NCBI GenBank assembly: GCA_902786205.1
Contig: CADABQ010000023.1
Location: 1 to 38,323, forward strand
Direction of reading: 5' to 3'
From: an uncultured Lachnospiraceae bacterium
GTDB taxonomy: Bacteria > Bacillota > Clostridia > Lachnospirales > Lachnospiraceae
DNA: 38,323 nt
How positions within the stretch are numbered: the stretch's first letter is position 1; the number at the start of each line of letters is the position of its first letter. The notes under the pieces were generated by a model. The model was not told where the DNA came from. It made no database searches and worked only from the letters and a program-made list of their open reading frames with translations. A program made the translations under genes and the position numbers. This document shows positions 1 through 6,308 of the stretch, piece by piece.

Positions 1-146
1 CCTAATAATATAATTTTTTCAATCTCATTCAACATTACTTTTAATGCATACCTCATTCTTTCACATTGTTCATAGCTATACTTTCCATATTGCTCTGCAA
101 GCATGACATACTTTTTAGAAATGATATCATTCAAACAAACCTTCAC
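1..146 (-). CDS. AgrB-like accessory gene regulator protein, N-terminal part (cut by window edge)
   Basis: An open frame of 48 codons starts at a GTG at 146 and runs off the left edge. An AAGGAGG ribosome binding site lies at 159-165, about 12 bases upstream of the GTG. The peptide contains YSYEQCERMRYALKVMLNEI followed by EKIILLG. That is the pattern of the N-terminal segment of AgrB-family membrane peptidases: a Y/E-rich stretch, then 'R-Y-A/G-L-x-V-x-L-x-E' leading into the first membrane helix. AgrB proteins process and export the AgrD pro-peptide to make a cyclic autoinducer. Identification rests on this short segment plus its position: it is divergent from a LytTR regulator and an AgrC-like kinase, and its promoter carries LytTR boxes. 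The catalytic His/Cys residues and any agrD gene lie outside the window. An ATT at 152 in the same frame is a less likely start. Confidence 0.68.
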   Translation of the reverse strand, partial: MKVCLNDIISKKYVMLAEQYGKYSYEQCERMRYALKVMLNEIEKIILL

Positions 147-173
147 GACAATGTTCGACCTCCTTCCATTGCC

Positions 174-202
174 TTTATAACATTTTATTTTTTTCATTTC
201 AA
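174..202 (-). promoter_or_regulatory. Promoter of the agrB-like gene
   Basis: Minus-strand -35 TTGAAA (197-202) and -10 TATAAA (174-179) are separated by 17 bases. Transcription would start near 167, leaving a leader of about 20 nt with its ribosome binding site at 159-165. Two LytTR boxes lie directly upstream of the -35. Confidence 0.65.
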
Positions 203-212
203 CCGTTTTGGC

Positions 213-242
213 ATGAACGGTATGTTTTTGGGTATGAACTGC
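213..242 (-). promoter_or_regulatory. Pair of LytTR (AgrA-type) binding boxes
   Basis: On the minus strand, GCAGTTCAT (234-242) and ACCGTTCAT (213-221) form a direct repeat with an exact 21-bp period and a 12-bp spacer. The published LytTR consensus is [TA][AC][CA]GTTN[AG][TG]. The promoter-proximal box matches it at 9 of 9 positions and the distal box at 8 of 9. The proximal box ends 10 bp before the -35 hexamer, the usual place for an AgrA-type activator. The likely binder is the LytTR regulator encoded at 546-1262. Confidence 0.72.
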
Positions 243-373
243 AAAAATTTCAATAAAATTGCATCCATAATCCCCCTTGCATTCCATTCACTTTTACCAT
301 ACTCTTATTTTTCTTTCAGCCACTTTTCGACAAAACGACCTCTGATGCAATTGAAACACCTCCAAATACAACT

Positions 374-403
374 TTTTACATTGTAGACAATCTTTTACAT
401 TGT
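374..403. repeat. 11-bp direct repeat in the agr intergenic region
   Basis: TTTTACATTGT occurs at 374-384 and 393-403 (19-bp period). The first copy overlaps a palindrome, ATTGT-AG-ACAAT (380-391). It lies between the two divergent agr promoters. A regulatory role is possible, but the period differs from the 21 bp of LytTR pairs. Confidence 0.4.
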
Positions 404-450
404 CCTATTATCTTATATATCACGTTTCTTTTCCATTTACAATACAGACA

Positions 451-482
451 ACGTAAACAACAGATGAAACGACGCAAACAAC
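451..482 (+). promoter_or_regulatory. 21-bp-spaced direct repeat upstream of the agrA-like promoter
   Basis: ACGTAAACAAC (451-461) and ACGCAAACAAC (472-482) are direct repeats with a 21-bp period, two helical turns. The second ends 12 bp before the -35 at 495. Spacing and position fit a LytTR-type activator site, but the sequence does not match the standard LytTR consensus well. Confidence 0.5.
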
Positions 483-494
483 AAAATCACACTC

Positions 495-523
495 TTGGTT
501 TCATAAAAATGACATGTTATAAT
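495..523 (+). promoter_or_regulatory. Promoter of the agrA-agrC-like operon
   Basis: A poor -35 (TTGGTT, 495-500), a 17-base spacer and a perfect -10 TATAAT (518-523). A weak -35 next to upstream direct repeats is typical of an activator-dependent promoter. An AAGGAGG site at 532-538 precedes the start codon at 546. Confidence 0.65.
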
Positions 524-545
524 AACAATATAAGGAGGTTTGAAC

Positions 546-1262
546 ATGCAACACATATTAATCGTCGAGGATGATCTCATACAATGTAATATGCTAAAAG
601 ATACCATTCACCAAGAATACCCTACATGGGACATCGATACTGCAGTATGCTATGATGATGCCATCGAACTTTTAGAAACTTCTATTGAAAACAATAAAAA
701 ATATCACCTATTTTTGTTAGATGTACAACTTTCTACATCACCAGGTGACAGAGGCGGTTTTTTTCTTGCAAAGGAATTGCGAAAAAAGTCTGTTTATTAT
801 AAAACACCTATTTTGTTTTTGACAGCAGTATCTGACGAGGGTAGCTATGCTCTATCCGAATTTCATTGCTATAACTACATTTCTAAACCTTACACAAAAG
901 AAGCAATTTTATTTCAAATCAGCCAAATGTTATTAACAGGATACTTAGAGCAAAACATTCTGGTTGCAGATACAAAACGACTTTTCCACCGGATTAATAC
1001 ATCTGAAATCTGTTATGTTGAAGCACTATCCCATCAGATTTCTATCCATACTATTCACGATACAATTGTAACAAGAGAATATACATTATCTGAATTAAGC
1101 AACCTTTTAGGAAAGCAACTGATACGTTGTCACAAAAGTTTCCTTATTAATCCTAATTATATATGTAACCACACAAAAACTTATTGTACTTTAGCACCAA
1201 TGCAAAAACAAGTATCAATTGGACGCAACTACCAAGCCACTTTGGAAAGGATTTTGCCATGA
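546..1262 (+). CDS. AgrA-like LytTR response regulator
   Basis: A 238-residue regulator made of a receiver domain (residues 1-125) and a C-terminal LytTR DNA-binding domain (about 135-235). The receiver has the acidic pair D9/D10 after ILIVE, the phosphorylation site D59 in FLLDVQL, the switch T93 in LFLTA and K114 in ISKPY. The LytTR part contains ICYVEALSHQISIHT and LIRCHKSFLINPNYI, hallmarks of the fold. The ATG at 546 is chosen because AAGGAGG (532-538) lies 7 bases upstream; a TTG two codons earlier is too close to it. The gene overlaps the kinase gene by 4 bases (ATGA), so the two are probably translationally coupled. The likely targets are the LytTR boxes upstream of the divergent agrB-like gene, which would give the autoinduction loop known from agr systems. 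Confidence 0.88.
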   Translation: MQHILIVEDDLIQCNMLKDTIHQEYPTWDIDTAVCYDDAIELLETSIENNKKYHLFLLDVQLSTSPGDRGGFFLAKELRKKSVYYKTPILFLTAVSDEGSYALSEFHCYNYISKPYTKEAILFQISQMLLTGYLEQNILVADTKRLFHRINTSEICYVEALSHQISIHTIHDTIVTREYTLSELSNLLGKQLIRCHKSFLINPNYICNHTKTYCTLAPMQKQVSIGRNYQATLERILP

Positions 1263-2530
1263 CATTTACATATATTTTAGCCACAAGTATATTTGAATTT
1301 TTATATTTCTATCTGCCTGCGAAAAAATTTACTGGATTCTCCATCTTTCCCACAAAAAAAGACTGTTTTCTTTTTTTTATTATTACAATTGCAGTTAGCC
1401 TTCTTCCTCATACTTATCCTATCTCAATTGGGACAAGTTTTGCAGGGCAGGCACTCATGCTCAGTTACTTTCTTTTTGGATTTACTATGGGAGTATTACA
1501 CAAAATACTTCTTTATATATTGTCCTTTATACTAATTTTTTTATCACAATTATGTATCATGCCTTTTACCACAATATTACCTTTTCAAAAGAACTCAACC
1601 TTATCTGATTTTATGTATACTCTCTTTGCTTTTTTCGTATTAATCATTTTATTGTTGACACCATTAGCAAACTTATACAACAAAATCATCCATTCTGCTC
1701 TTGTATACCAGCTATCACTAATCAGCTGCTTTCTATTAATGATTTGCTACATTATTTTGTTTCATTTATATCCAGATAATATAACGCAGAATATATTTTA
1801 TACTATTTTGTGCTTTTTTATTTTAATTGCTACAAATGCATGCATTTTATATTATGATCAACGTCTGTATAATCAAAGGCAAGAACTGGCCATGTACAAA
1901 AAAAATCTTCCAATTTATGAAACGTTGATTGACGATATTCGTGCTAGACAACATGCTTACGCCAATCGTTTGCAAGCAATGGAACAACTTCCAGATATCT
2001 GCGAAGATTATGACTCCATTTGCCAAGCTATCCGCCGTTATACAAAACGTTATAAAAAGCCCGCCTATTCTTACCCTCTTTTACAAATTAATCAACCCCT
2101 TTTAGCGGCCTCTTTATATCAGCTATCACTACTGGCAGAGGAACAACAAATTATTCTACAATTTGACGTAACAAACACACATCTCTCTAGCCACATTCCA
2201 GAATATGAGCTTTCCGATTATTTATGCATTTTGACGGAAAACGCAATTGAAGCCTGTTCATCTGGAGACACTATTTATATACATCTAGATTCAAAAGATG
2301 GAAAAACTTTTTATGAAATTCGGAATCCTGTACCACGAAGGATTTTACAAACAGAGATTCACAAATTTTTTGAAAAATATTATAGTACCAAAGACTCCAC
2401 AACATCCAAAACACGCGGATTAGGTCTATACCACTTATCTAAGCAGGTACAAAAGGCCAATGGACAATTAATTGTAGATTGCGTAGAACATGAGAACAAA
2501 TTCTGGATTGTGTTTTGTTTGATTATATAG
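1259..2530 (+). CDS. AgrC-like GHKL sensor histidine kinase
   Basis: A 423-residue membrane kinase that would sense a cyclic peptide and phosphorylate the LytTR regulator encoded just upstream. Residues 1-200 hold about six to seven hydrophobic membrane segments. A dimerisation helix follows, with the H-x-Y-x-N motif RQHAYANRL and the likely phosphoacceptor H232. The GHKL ATPase domain has its N-box in LTENAIEAC (N328) and a G-box in RGLGLYHLSKQ. This lay-out, without HAMP or a large external domain, is that of the AgrC/HPK10 group. I chose the ATG at 1259 because it overlaps the regulator's stop codon and follows a GGAAAGG site; an ATG 25 codons upstream lies deep inside the regulator gene. 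The cognate signal cannot be read from this window. Confidence 0.85.
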   Translation: MTFTYILATSIFEFLYFYLPAKKFTGFSIFPTKKDCFLFFIITIAVSLLPHTYPISIGTSFAGQALMLSYFLFGFTMGVLHKILLYILSFILIFLSQLCIMPFTTILPFQKNSTLSDFMYTLFAFFVLIILLLTPLANLYNKIIHSALVYQLSLISCFLLMICYIILFHLYPDNITQNIFYTILCFFILIATNACILYYDQRLYNQRQELAMYKKNLPIYETLIDDIRARQHAYANRLQAMEQLPDICEDYDSICQAIRRYTKRYKKPAYSYPLLQINQPLLAASLYQLSLLAEEQQIILQFDVTNTHLSSHIPEYELSDYLCILTENAIEACSSGDTIYIHLDSKDGKTFYEIRNPVPRRILQTEIHKFFEKYYSTKDSTTSKTRGLGLYHLSKQVQKANGQLIVDCVEHENKFWIVFCLII

Positions 2531-2557
2531 AGCAAAGTGAATCAAATTTTTATAAGT

Positions 2558-2602
2558 AAAAAAGGAACTGCGCACAAATTTCTGTGCACAGTTCCTTTTT
2601 TA
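2558..2602. terminator. Bidirectional terminator between agrC-like and copA
   Basis: AAAAAGGAACTG-c-GCACA pairs with TGTGC-a-CAGTTCCTTTTT around a 6-base loop. The stem is flanked by an A run on the left and a T run on the right, so it can end transcription of both converging operons. Confidence 0.85.
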
Positions 2603-2617
2603 TTTTATAGTGAAGCG

Positions 2618-2640
2618 GATTCTATAGAGTAAAATACTTC
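2618..2640 (+). repeat. Half copy of the TCTATAGAG-type dispersed repeat
   Basis: ATTCTATAGAGTAAAA here nearly equals the right half of the repeat at 16566-16597 (TTTCTATAGAGTAAAA). See the ahp-flanking copies. Confidence 0.4.
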
Positions 2641-2670
2641 AGTAGCAAATCGAATTGCAAATATCTTTGA

Positions 2671-2880
2671 CTACTGTACAGATGTTACCGTATAATCCTG
2701 CTCCTCCACGGCTTTTGTAAGCTCTGCATCAGAGATTTCTTCTGCAAGTGTTACCACTGCAGTTCCCTTCTTATGGCTTACTTCTGCTTCTGTCACCTGT
2801 GGCAAAGCTTCTAATGCTTTCTTTACTCTTGCTTCACAATGTCCACACATCATTCCTTCAATTTTCATTGTCTTTGTCAT
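2671..2880 (-). CDS. Possible separately translated CopZ-like copper chaperone inside copA
   Basis: Within the copA frame, an ATG at 2880 (codon 770) is preceded by AGGAGG at 2889-2894 with an 8-base spacing, as good as any start in this operon. Translation from it would give a 69-residue HMA protein (MTKTMKIEGMMCGHC...), the usual size of free CopZ. Two readings fit: the site is a relic of a former separate copZ gene fused to copA, or it still works and the operon makes both the fused pump and a free chaperone. E. coli copA is known to yield a CopZ-like product by frameshifting, so dual output has a precedent through another mechanism. The sequence shows the site, not its use. Confidence 0.45.
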   Translation of the reverse strand: MTKTMKIEGMMCGHCEARVKKALEALPQVTEAEVSHKKGTAVVTLAEEISDAELTKAVEEQDYTVTSVQ

Positions 2881-5187
2881 AATCGCATCCTCCTGTTGAT
2901 TCTGTTTTCTTTGTTTTCTTTTTCTGTCTTTCTTTGTATCATAAAGCCTGCACAAATTCAAGCGTAATGCATTGGTAACTACGCAAAAGCTGGAAAGACT
3001 CATTGCTGCCGCACCAAACATGGGATTTAATTTCCATCCAAATATTGGTATCCATATGCCCGCTGCCAAAGGGATTCCAATGACATTGTAGAAAAATGCC
3101 CAGAATAAGTTTTCGTGTATGTTTTTTAAGGTTGCACGACTCAAACGAATGGCAGCAGGCACATCAAGTAATCTACTTTTCATCAATACAACATCTGCTG
3201 CATCTATGGCAATATCCGTACCTGCACCAATGGCAATTCCCATATCTGCCCTTGTAAGAGCGGGTGCATCGTTAATTCCATCTCCTACCATAGCAACCTT
3301 TCCCTGTTTCTGCAATTGCCGTACAACCTGTTCTTTTCCCTCTGGAAGTACATCTGCAATTACCTGATCCACTCCTGCCTGTCTGCCGATTGCCTTGGCT
3401 GTATTTTCATTGTCACCAGTAAGCATTACCACACGAAGTCCCATATCCTGTAACTGTTTTACTGCTCTGGCACTATCCTCTTTGATTACATCTGCCACGG
3501 CAATAATACCCAAAAACGTTTTCTCCTTTGCAAAAAATAATGGTGTTTTTCCTTCTTTTGCAAGCATTTCTGCCTTCTGTAATATGGTATCCGCAATCGT
3601 AACCTGCTTCTGTATCCATATCTGATTTCCGCCAAAAAGTTGCTCACCTTTTTGCTTTGCTGTCAATCCATTGCCAGGAAGGGCTGTAAATTCTGTTACC
3701 TCATCCATCTGTATGTTCTGCTCGCCTGCATACTGTATAATAGCAGAAGCTAATGGATGTTCACTTTTACTCTCTAAAGAAGCCGCATATTCCACTAATG
3801 CTTCTTCTGTAATACCCTCACCAGGTATAACATCTGTAACCGTCGGCTCTCCTTTGGTAATTGTTCCTGTCTTATCAAAGGCAATCACATCCATTTTTCC
3901 TGTTTGCTCTATTGATTCTGCTGTTTTAAACAATATGCCGTTTTTGGCACCTACTCCATTTCCTACCATAATCGCCACAGGCGTTGCCAATCCAAGCGCA
4001 CATGGACAACTGATTACCAACACAGAAATACCTCTGGCAAGGGAAAATCCTACACTTTCTCCTGCCAATAACCATACCGCAATGGTAACTAATGCAAGCA
4101 GAATAACCACTGGAACGAATACTCCTGAAACTTTATCCGCAACTTTTGCAATAGGAGCTTTCGTTGCTGCCGCATCACTAACCATTTGAATAATCTTCGA
4201 TAAAGTGGTATCCTCTCCGACTTTTGTTGCTTCACAAGTTAAAAATCCAGACTGATTGATCGTAGCTGCAAAGATATCGTCTCCCTTTTCTTTATCTACT
4301 GGAATACTCTCTCCAGTGAGGGCAGATTCATTGATTGCACTACTTCCCTCCACAATAATACCATCTACAGGTATATTTTTCCCAGGACGTACAACAAATA
4401 GATCTCCTTTTTTTACCTGTTCAATAGAGACTTCCTGTTCTTTTCCATCCTTTAGAATAACTGCTGTTTTCGGTGCAAGCTGCATCAATCCTTTTAAGGC
4501 ATCTGTCGTTTTTCCTTTTGCATGTGCTTCCAACATTTTTCCTACGGTAATCAAGGTCAATATCATGGCTGCGGATTCAAAGTAAAACTCATGCATATAA
4601 TGCATTACCGCATCCATATCCCCTTTTACCTGTGCATCGGTCATGGCAAACAATGCATAGGTACTATACACAAACGCTGCACTAGAGCCCAGCGCCACCA
4701 AAGTATCCATATTCGGGGCTTTATGAAAAAGACTCTTAAATCCACTAATAAAAAACTTTTGGTTAATTACCATAATGATAACAGTCAACAATAGTTGTAA
4801 TAATCCCATTGCAACATGGTTATCCATAAAAAATACGGGCAATGGCCAGTTCCACATCATATGCCCCATAGATATATACATTAAAATAATTAAAAATATA
4901 ATGGAAGAGAATAATCTTTTTTTTAGTAAGGGCGTTTCTCTATCCTTTAATGCATCCTCCTGCTCTGATACAGACTGCTTCTTTTCTGCCCCTTTTAAAC
5001 TTGCACCATACCCAGCCTCTTCTACGGCTCTTATGACAGTCTCAGGGGCTACCTCTCCCTCTACTCCCATTGAATTTGTCAAAAGACTAACGGAGCAGGC
5101 AGTAACCCCCTCCAACTTTGTTACTGCCTTTTCCACTCTGGTACTACACGCGGCACAACTCATGCCTGTTACATTATATTGCTTCAT
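2671..5187 (-). CDS. copA: Copper-exporting P1B-type ATPase with N- and C-terminal HMA domains
   Basis: An 838-residue Cu(+) export ATPase of the cytoplasmic membrane. An N-terminal HMA domain (GMSCAAC, C11/C14) is followed by the eight-helix P1B core. Core motifs are TGES (291-294), the metal-binding CPC in TM6 (394-396), the phosphorylated aspartate D438 in DKTGT, the SEHP motif (475-478), and GDGINDAP (635-642). YN (700-701) in TM7 and MSLSS (729-733) in TM8 are the Cu(I)-type signatures. A basic linker (about 751-765) joins a second HMA domain at 770-838 with GMMCGHC, which matches free CopZ in length and sequence. Most CopA proteins carry HMA domains only at the N-terminus, so this looks like a copA-copZ fusion. 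It is the last gene of a csoR-led operon, 10 bases after the HMA membrane protein, with AAGGAGG before its ATG. Confidence 0.95.
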   Translation of the reverse strand: MKQYNVTGMSCAACSTRVEKAVTKLEGVTACSVSLLTNSMGVEGEVAPETVIRAVEEAGYGASLKGAEKKQSVSEQEDALKDRETPLLKKRLFSSIIFLIILMYISMGHMMWNWPLPVFFMDNHVAMGLLQLLLTVIIMVINQKFFISGFKSLFHKAPNMDTLVALGSSAAFVYSTYALFAMTDAQVKGDMDAVMHYMHEFYFESAAMILTLITVGKMLEAHAKGKTTDALKGLMQLAPKTAVILKDGKEQEVSIEQVKKGDLFVVRPGKNIPVDGIIVEGSSAINESALTGESIPVDKEKGDDIFAATINQSGFLTCEATKVGEDTTLSKIIQMVSDAAATKAPIAKVADKVSGVFVPVVILLALVTIAVWLLAGESVGFSLARGISVLVISCPCALGLATPVAIMVGNGVGAKNGILFKTAESIEQTGKMDVIAFDKTGTITKGEPTVTDVIPGEGITEEALVEYAASLESKSEHPLASAIIQYAGEQNIQMDEVTEFTALPGNGLTAKQKGEQLFGGNQIWIQKQVTIADTILQKAEMLAKEGKTPLFFAKEKTFLGIIAVADVIKEDSARAVKQLQDMGLRVVMLTGDNENTAKAIGRQAGVDQVIADVLPEGKEQVVRQLQKQGKVAMVGDGINDAPALTRADMGIAIGAGTDIAIDAADVVLMKSRLLDVPAAIRLSRATLKNIHENLFWAFFYNVIGIPLAAGIWIPIFGWKLNPMFGAAAMSLSSFCVVTNALRLNLCRLYDTKKDRKRKQRKQNQQEDAIMTKTMKIEGMMCGHCEARVKKALEALPQVTEAEVSHKKGTAVVTLAEEISDAELTKAVEEQDYTVTSVQ

Positions 5188-5197
5188 AGATACCTCC

Positions 5198-5563
5198 TTA
5201 TCTGGACTCGATTCCAGTTACTGTAAAGTCCGCTTTCTCCACTGCTTTCCGTAACTGCTCCTCTGATACCTCTCTATCTAGTGAAACAATAGCAATTTTC
5301 TTCTTTAAATTTACTTTTGCTACTGCACCATCAATTTCATTGATATGTTTCTCCACACTGTTTTTACAGTTTTTGCAATGCATCCCTTCAATATGGATAA
5401 TCTTTTCTCCTATCTTTTCTCCCGATAGTTTCTTTTTTTCAGTTTTCTCACTGCTTCCACCGCAACAACCGCCTTCTCCTTTAAAATGTTTCAAACTGTC
5501 CTTGCAAGCAAATGCAATGATAGCCAAAAGTACAACTACTACTCCTATTGTTCCTGCGTTCAT
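5198..5563 (-). CDS. Membrane-anchored HMA (copper-binding) protein
   Basis: A 121-residue protein with one N-terminal membrane helix (about residues 5-20, GVVVVLLAIIAFACKDSLK), a short Cys-rich stretch (GGCCGGSS, C33/C34), a Lys/Glu-rich linker, and a C-terminal HMA domain with GMHCKNC (C63/C66). The N-terminal part resembles the FeoB-associated Cys-rich membrane proteins; the HMA domain is of CopZ type. It lies between csoR and copA with AAGGAGG 7 bases before the ATG. Its place suggests a membrane-tethered copper-binding protein that hands Cu(I) to CopA or holds excess copper. That role is inferred from context. The HMA part also resembles MerP-like domains, but the CsoR promoter favours copper. 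Confidence 0.8.
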   Translation of the reverse strand: MNAGTIGVVVVLLAIIAFACKDSLKHFKGEGGCCGGSSEKTEKKKLSGEKIGEKIIHIEGMHCKNCKNSVEKHINEIDGAVAKVNLKKKIAIVSLDREVSEEQLRKAVEKADFTVTGIESR

Positions 5564-5654
5564 ATTAATTCCTCCTTTTATCTTGTCCCAAATTATTCTT
5601 TCTAATACCTAAATTTCTAATCATCGTTCATAGGCATACAAACGGTGATAGTTT

Positions 5655-5963
5655 CTACTTCATAAGTTTTTGTAGTAAAGTTACTAACTCATCTACTGTT
5701 TCTTCTTTTCCTGCCTTAATATCCTCTGTTACGCAAGTTTTTATGTGATTTGCCAGCAAAACCTTGGTAAAACTGTTTAATGCCGCATTGGCAGCAGAAA
5801 CCTGTACTAATATATCTGCACAGTAGGCATCCTTTTCTAACATACCCTTAATTCCACGAATTTGCCCTTCGATTCGATTCAAACGATTGCATAAGTCTTT
5901 ATATTCCTTCTCCGATCGTTCTTTCGTCTTATGGCAACAACAACATTCTTTTTGTTCTTCCAT
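5655..5963 (-). CDS. csoR: CsoR-family copper-sensing repressor
   Basis: A 102-residue all-helical DUF156 repressor. The family's Cu(I) ligands are present: C48 (in DAYCADI), H73 and C77 (in NHIKTC). The conserved RLNRIEGQIRGIKGMLE helix is intact. CsoR binds its operator without copper and lets go when Cu(I) binds. The extra N-terminal cluster CCCCH (residues 7-11) is not part of the standard site and could bind metal as well. It is the first gene of csoR-HMA protein-copA and is preceded by a promoter whose spacer is a CsoR-type palindrome, so it regulates its own operon. The start at 5963 has an AGGGGAA site. Confidence 0.93.
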   Translation of the reverse strand: MEEQKECCCCHKTKERSEKEYKDLCNRLNRIEGQIRGIKGMLEKDAYCADILVQVSAANAALNSFTKVLLANHIKTCVTEDIKAGKEETVDELVTLLQKLMK

Positions 5964-6013
5964 ATCGATTCCCCTTCCTTTCTGTCAATCGGATTTCTAC
6001 TATCCTTGGCTTT

Positions 6014-6042
6014 ACCATATACCCCATAGGGGTATGTGTCAA
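6014..6042 (-). promoter_or_regulatory. Promoter of the csoR-copA operon
   Basis: On the minus strand, -35 TTGACA (6037-6042) is perfect and -10 TATGGT (6014-6019) lies 17 bases away. The spacer consists almost wholly of the CsoR palindrome, so bound repressor would block RNA polymerase directly. No second such palindrome precedes the downstream genes, so this is probably the only copper-controlled promoter of the operon. Confidence 0.8.
6019..6035. promoter_or_regulatory. CsoR operator
   Basis: ATACCCCATAGGGGTAT is a perfect inverted repeat (7-bp arms, 3-bp centre) of the TACCCC/GGGGTA type known for CsoR operators. It sits between -35 and -10 of the csoR promoter. Confidence 0.88.
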
Positions 6043-6069
6043 GAGATAAAATTGAAAAAGAATCGCAAA

Positions 6070-6113
6070 AAAGGACAGGACTACCATGCCTTAAGGTAAT
6101 CCCATCCTTTTAT
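6070..6113 (-). terminator. Terminator of the minus-strand surface-protein gene
   Basis: The arms 6070-6085 and 6095-6110 form a 16-bp stem. Read as minus-strand RNA, all three imperfect positions become G-U wobbles, and the stem is followed by TTTTTT. The plus-strand version has true mismatches, so the working RNA is the minus-strand one. The stem is about 200 bp past the stop of the pseudogene at 6306, with the repeat element in between. Confidence 0.65.
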
Positions 6114-6146
6114 CTGTCTTTTATTATTTCTTACACAAAACCAGCC

Positions 6147-6308
6147 AAGCGGATATTGGCATTCCGCTCCGCTACTTGCTCATAACACGATTCGCTGCTA
6201 GTGCAGCATATCAGAAGGGGCTTTGTACCCCTCCTGATACAAGCTAAGTCCCAACCCGCCACTTATTGCTCTGCGTAATAAAAGTGGGGGACTTCCTTGA
6301 TCGTGTTA
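6147..6308 (-). repeat. Structured intergenic repeat element, long form
   Basis: On the minus strand this begins with TAACACGATCAAG (6296-6308), whose first three bases are the stop codon of the surface-protein gene. It ends with a part found again at 29914-29949 (AAGTAGCGGAGCGGA and ATATCCGCTT around a variable core). Between these lie about 115 bases absent from the 29.9-kb copy. They contain two strong hairpins (6209-6239 with TATCAG/CTGATA and GGGG/CCCC; 6246-6294 with AAGTCCC/GGGACTT plus CCACTT/AAGTGG). They end in AATCGTGTTA, the inverted repeat of TAACACGATC. No protein is encoded. Confidence 0.65.

Noticed and set aside
66..386. A 106-codon plus-strand frame in the agr intergenic region
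   Set aside because: It has no ribosome binding site, runs over the agrB start, its promoter and the LytTR boxes, and its product is a low-complexity Phe/His/Ser-rich string.
3119..5254. Several open frames on the plus strand opposite copA
   Set aside because: They mirror the copA codons, have no start signals and encode Ser/Thr/Ile-rich strings typical of antisense frames.
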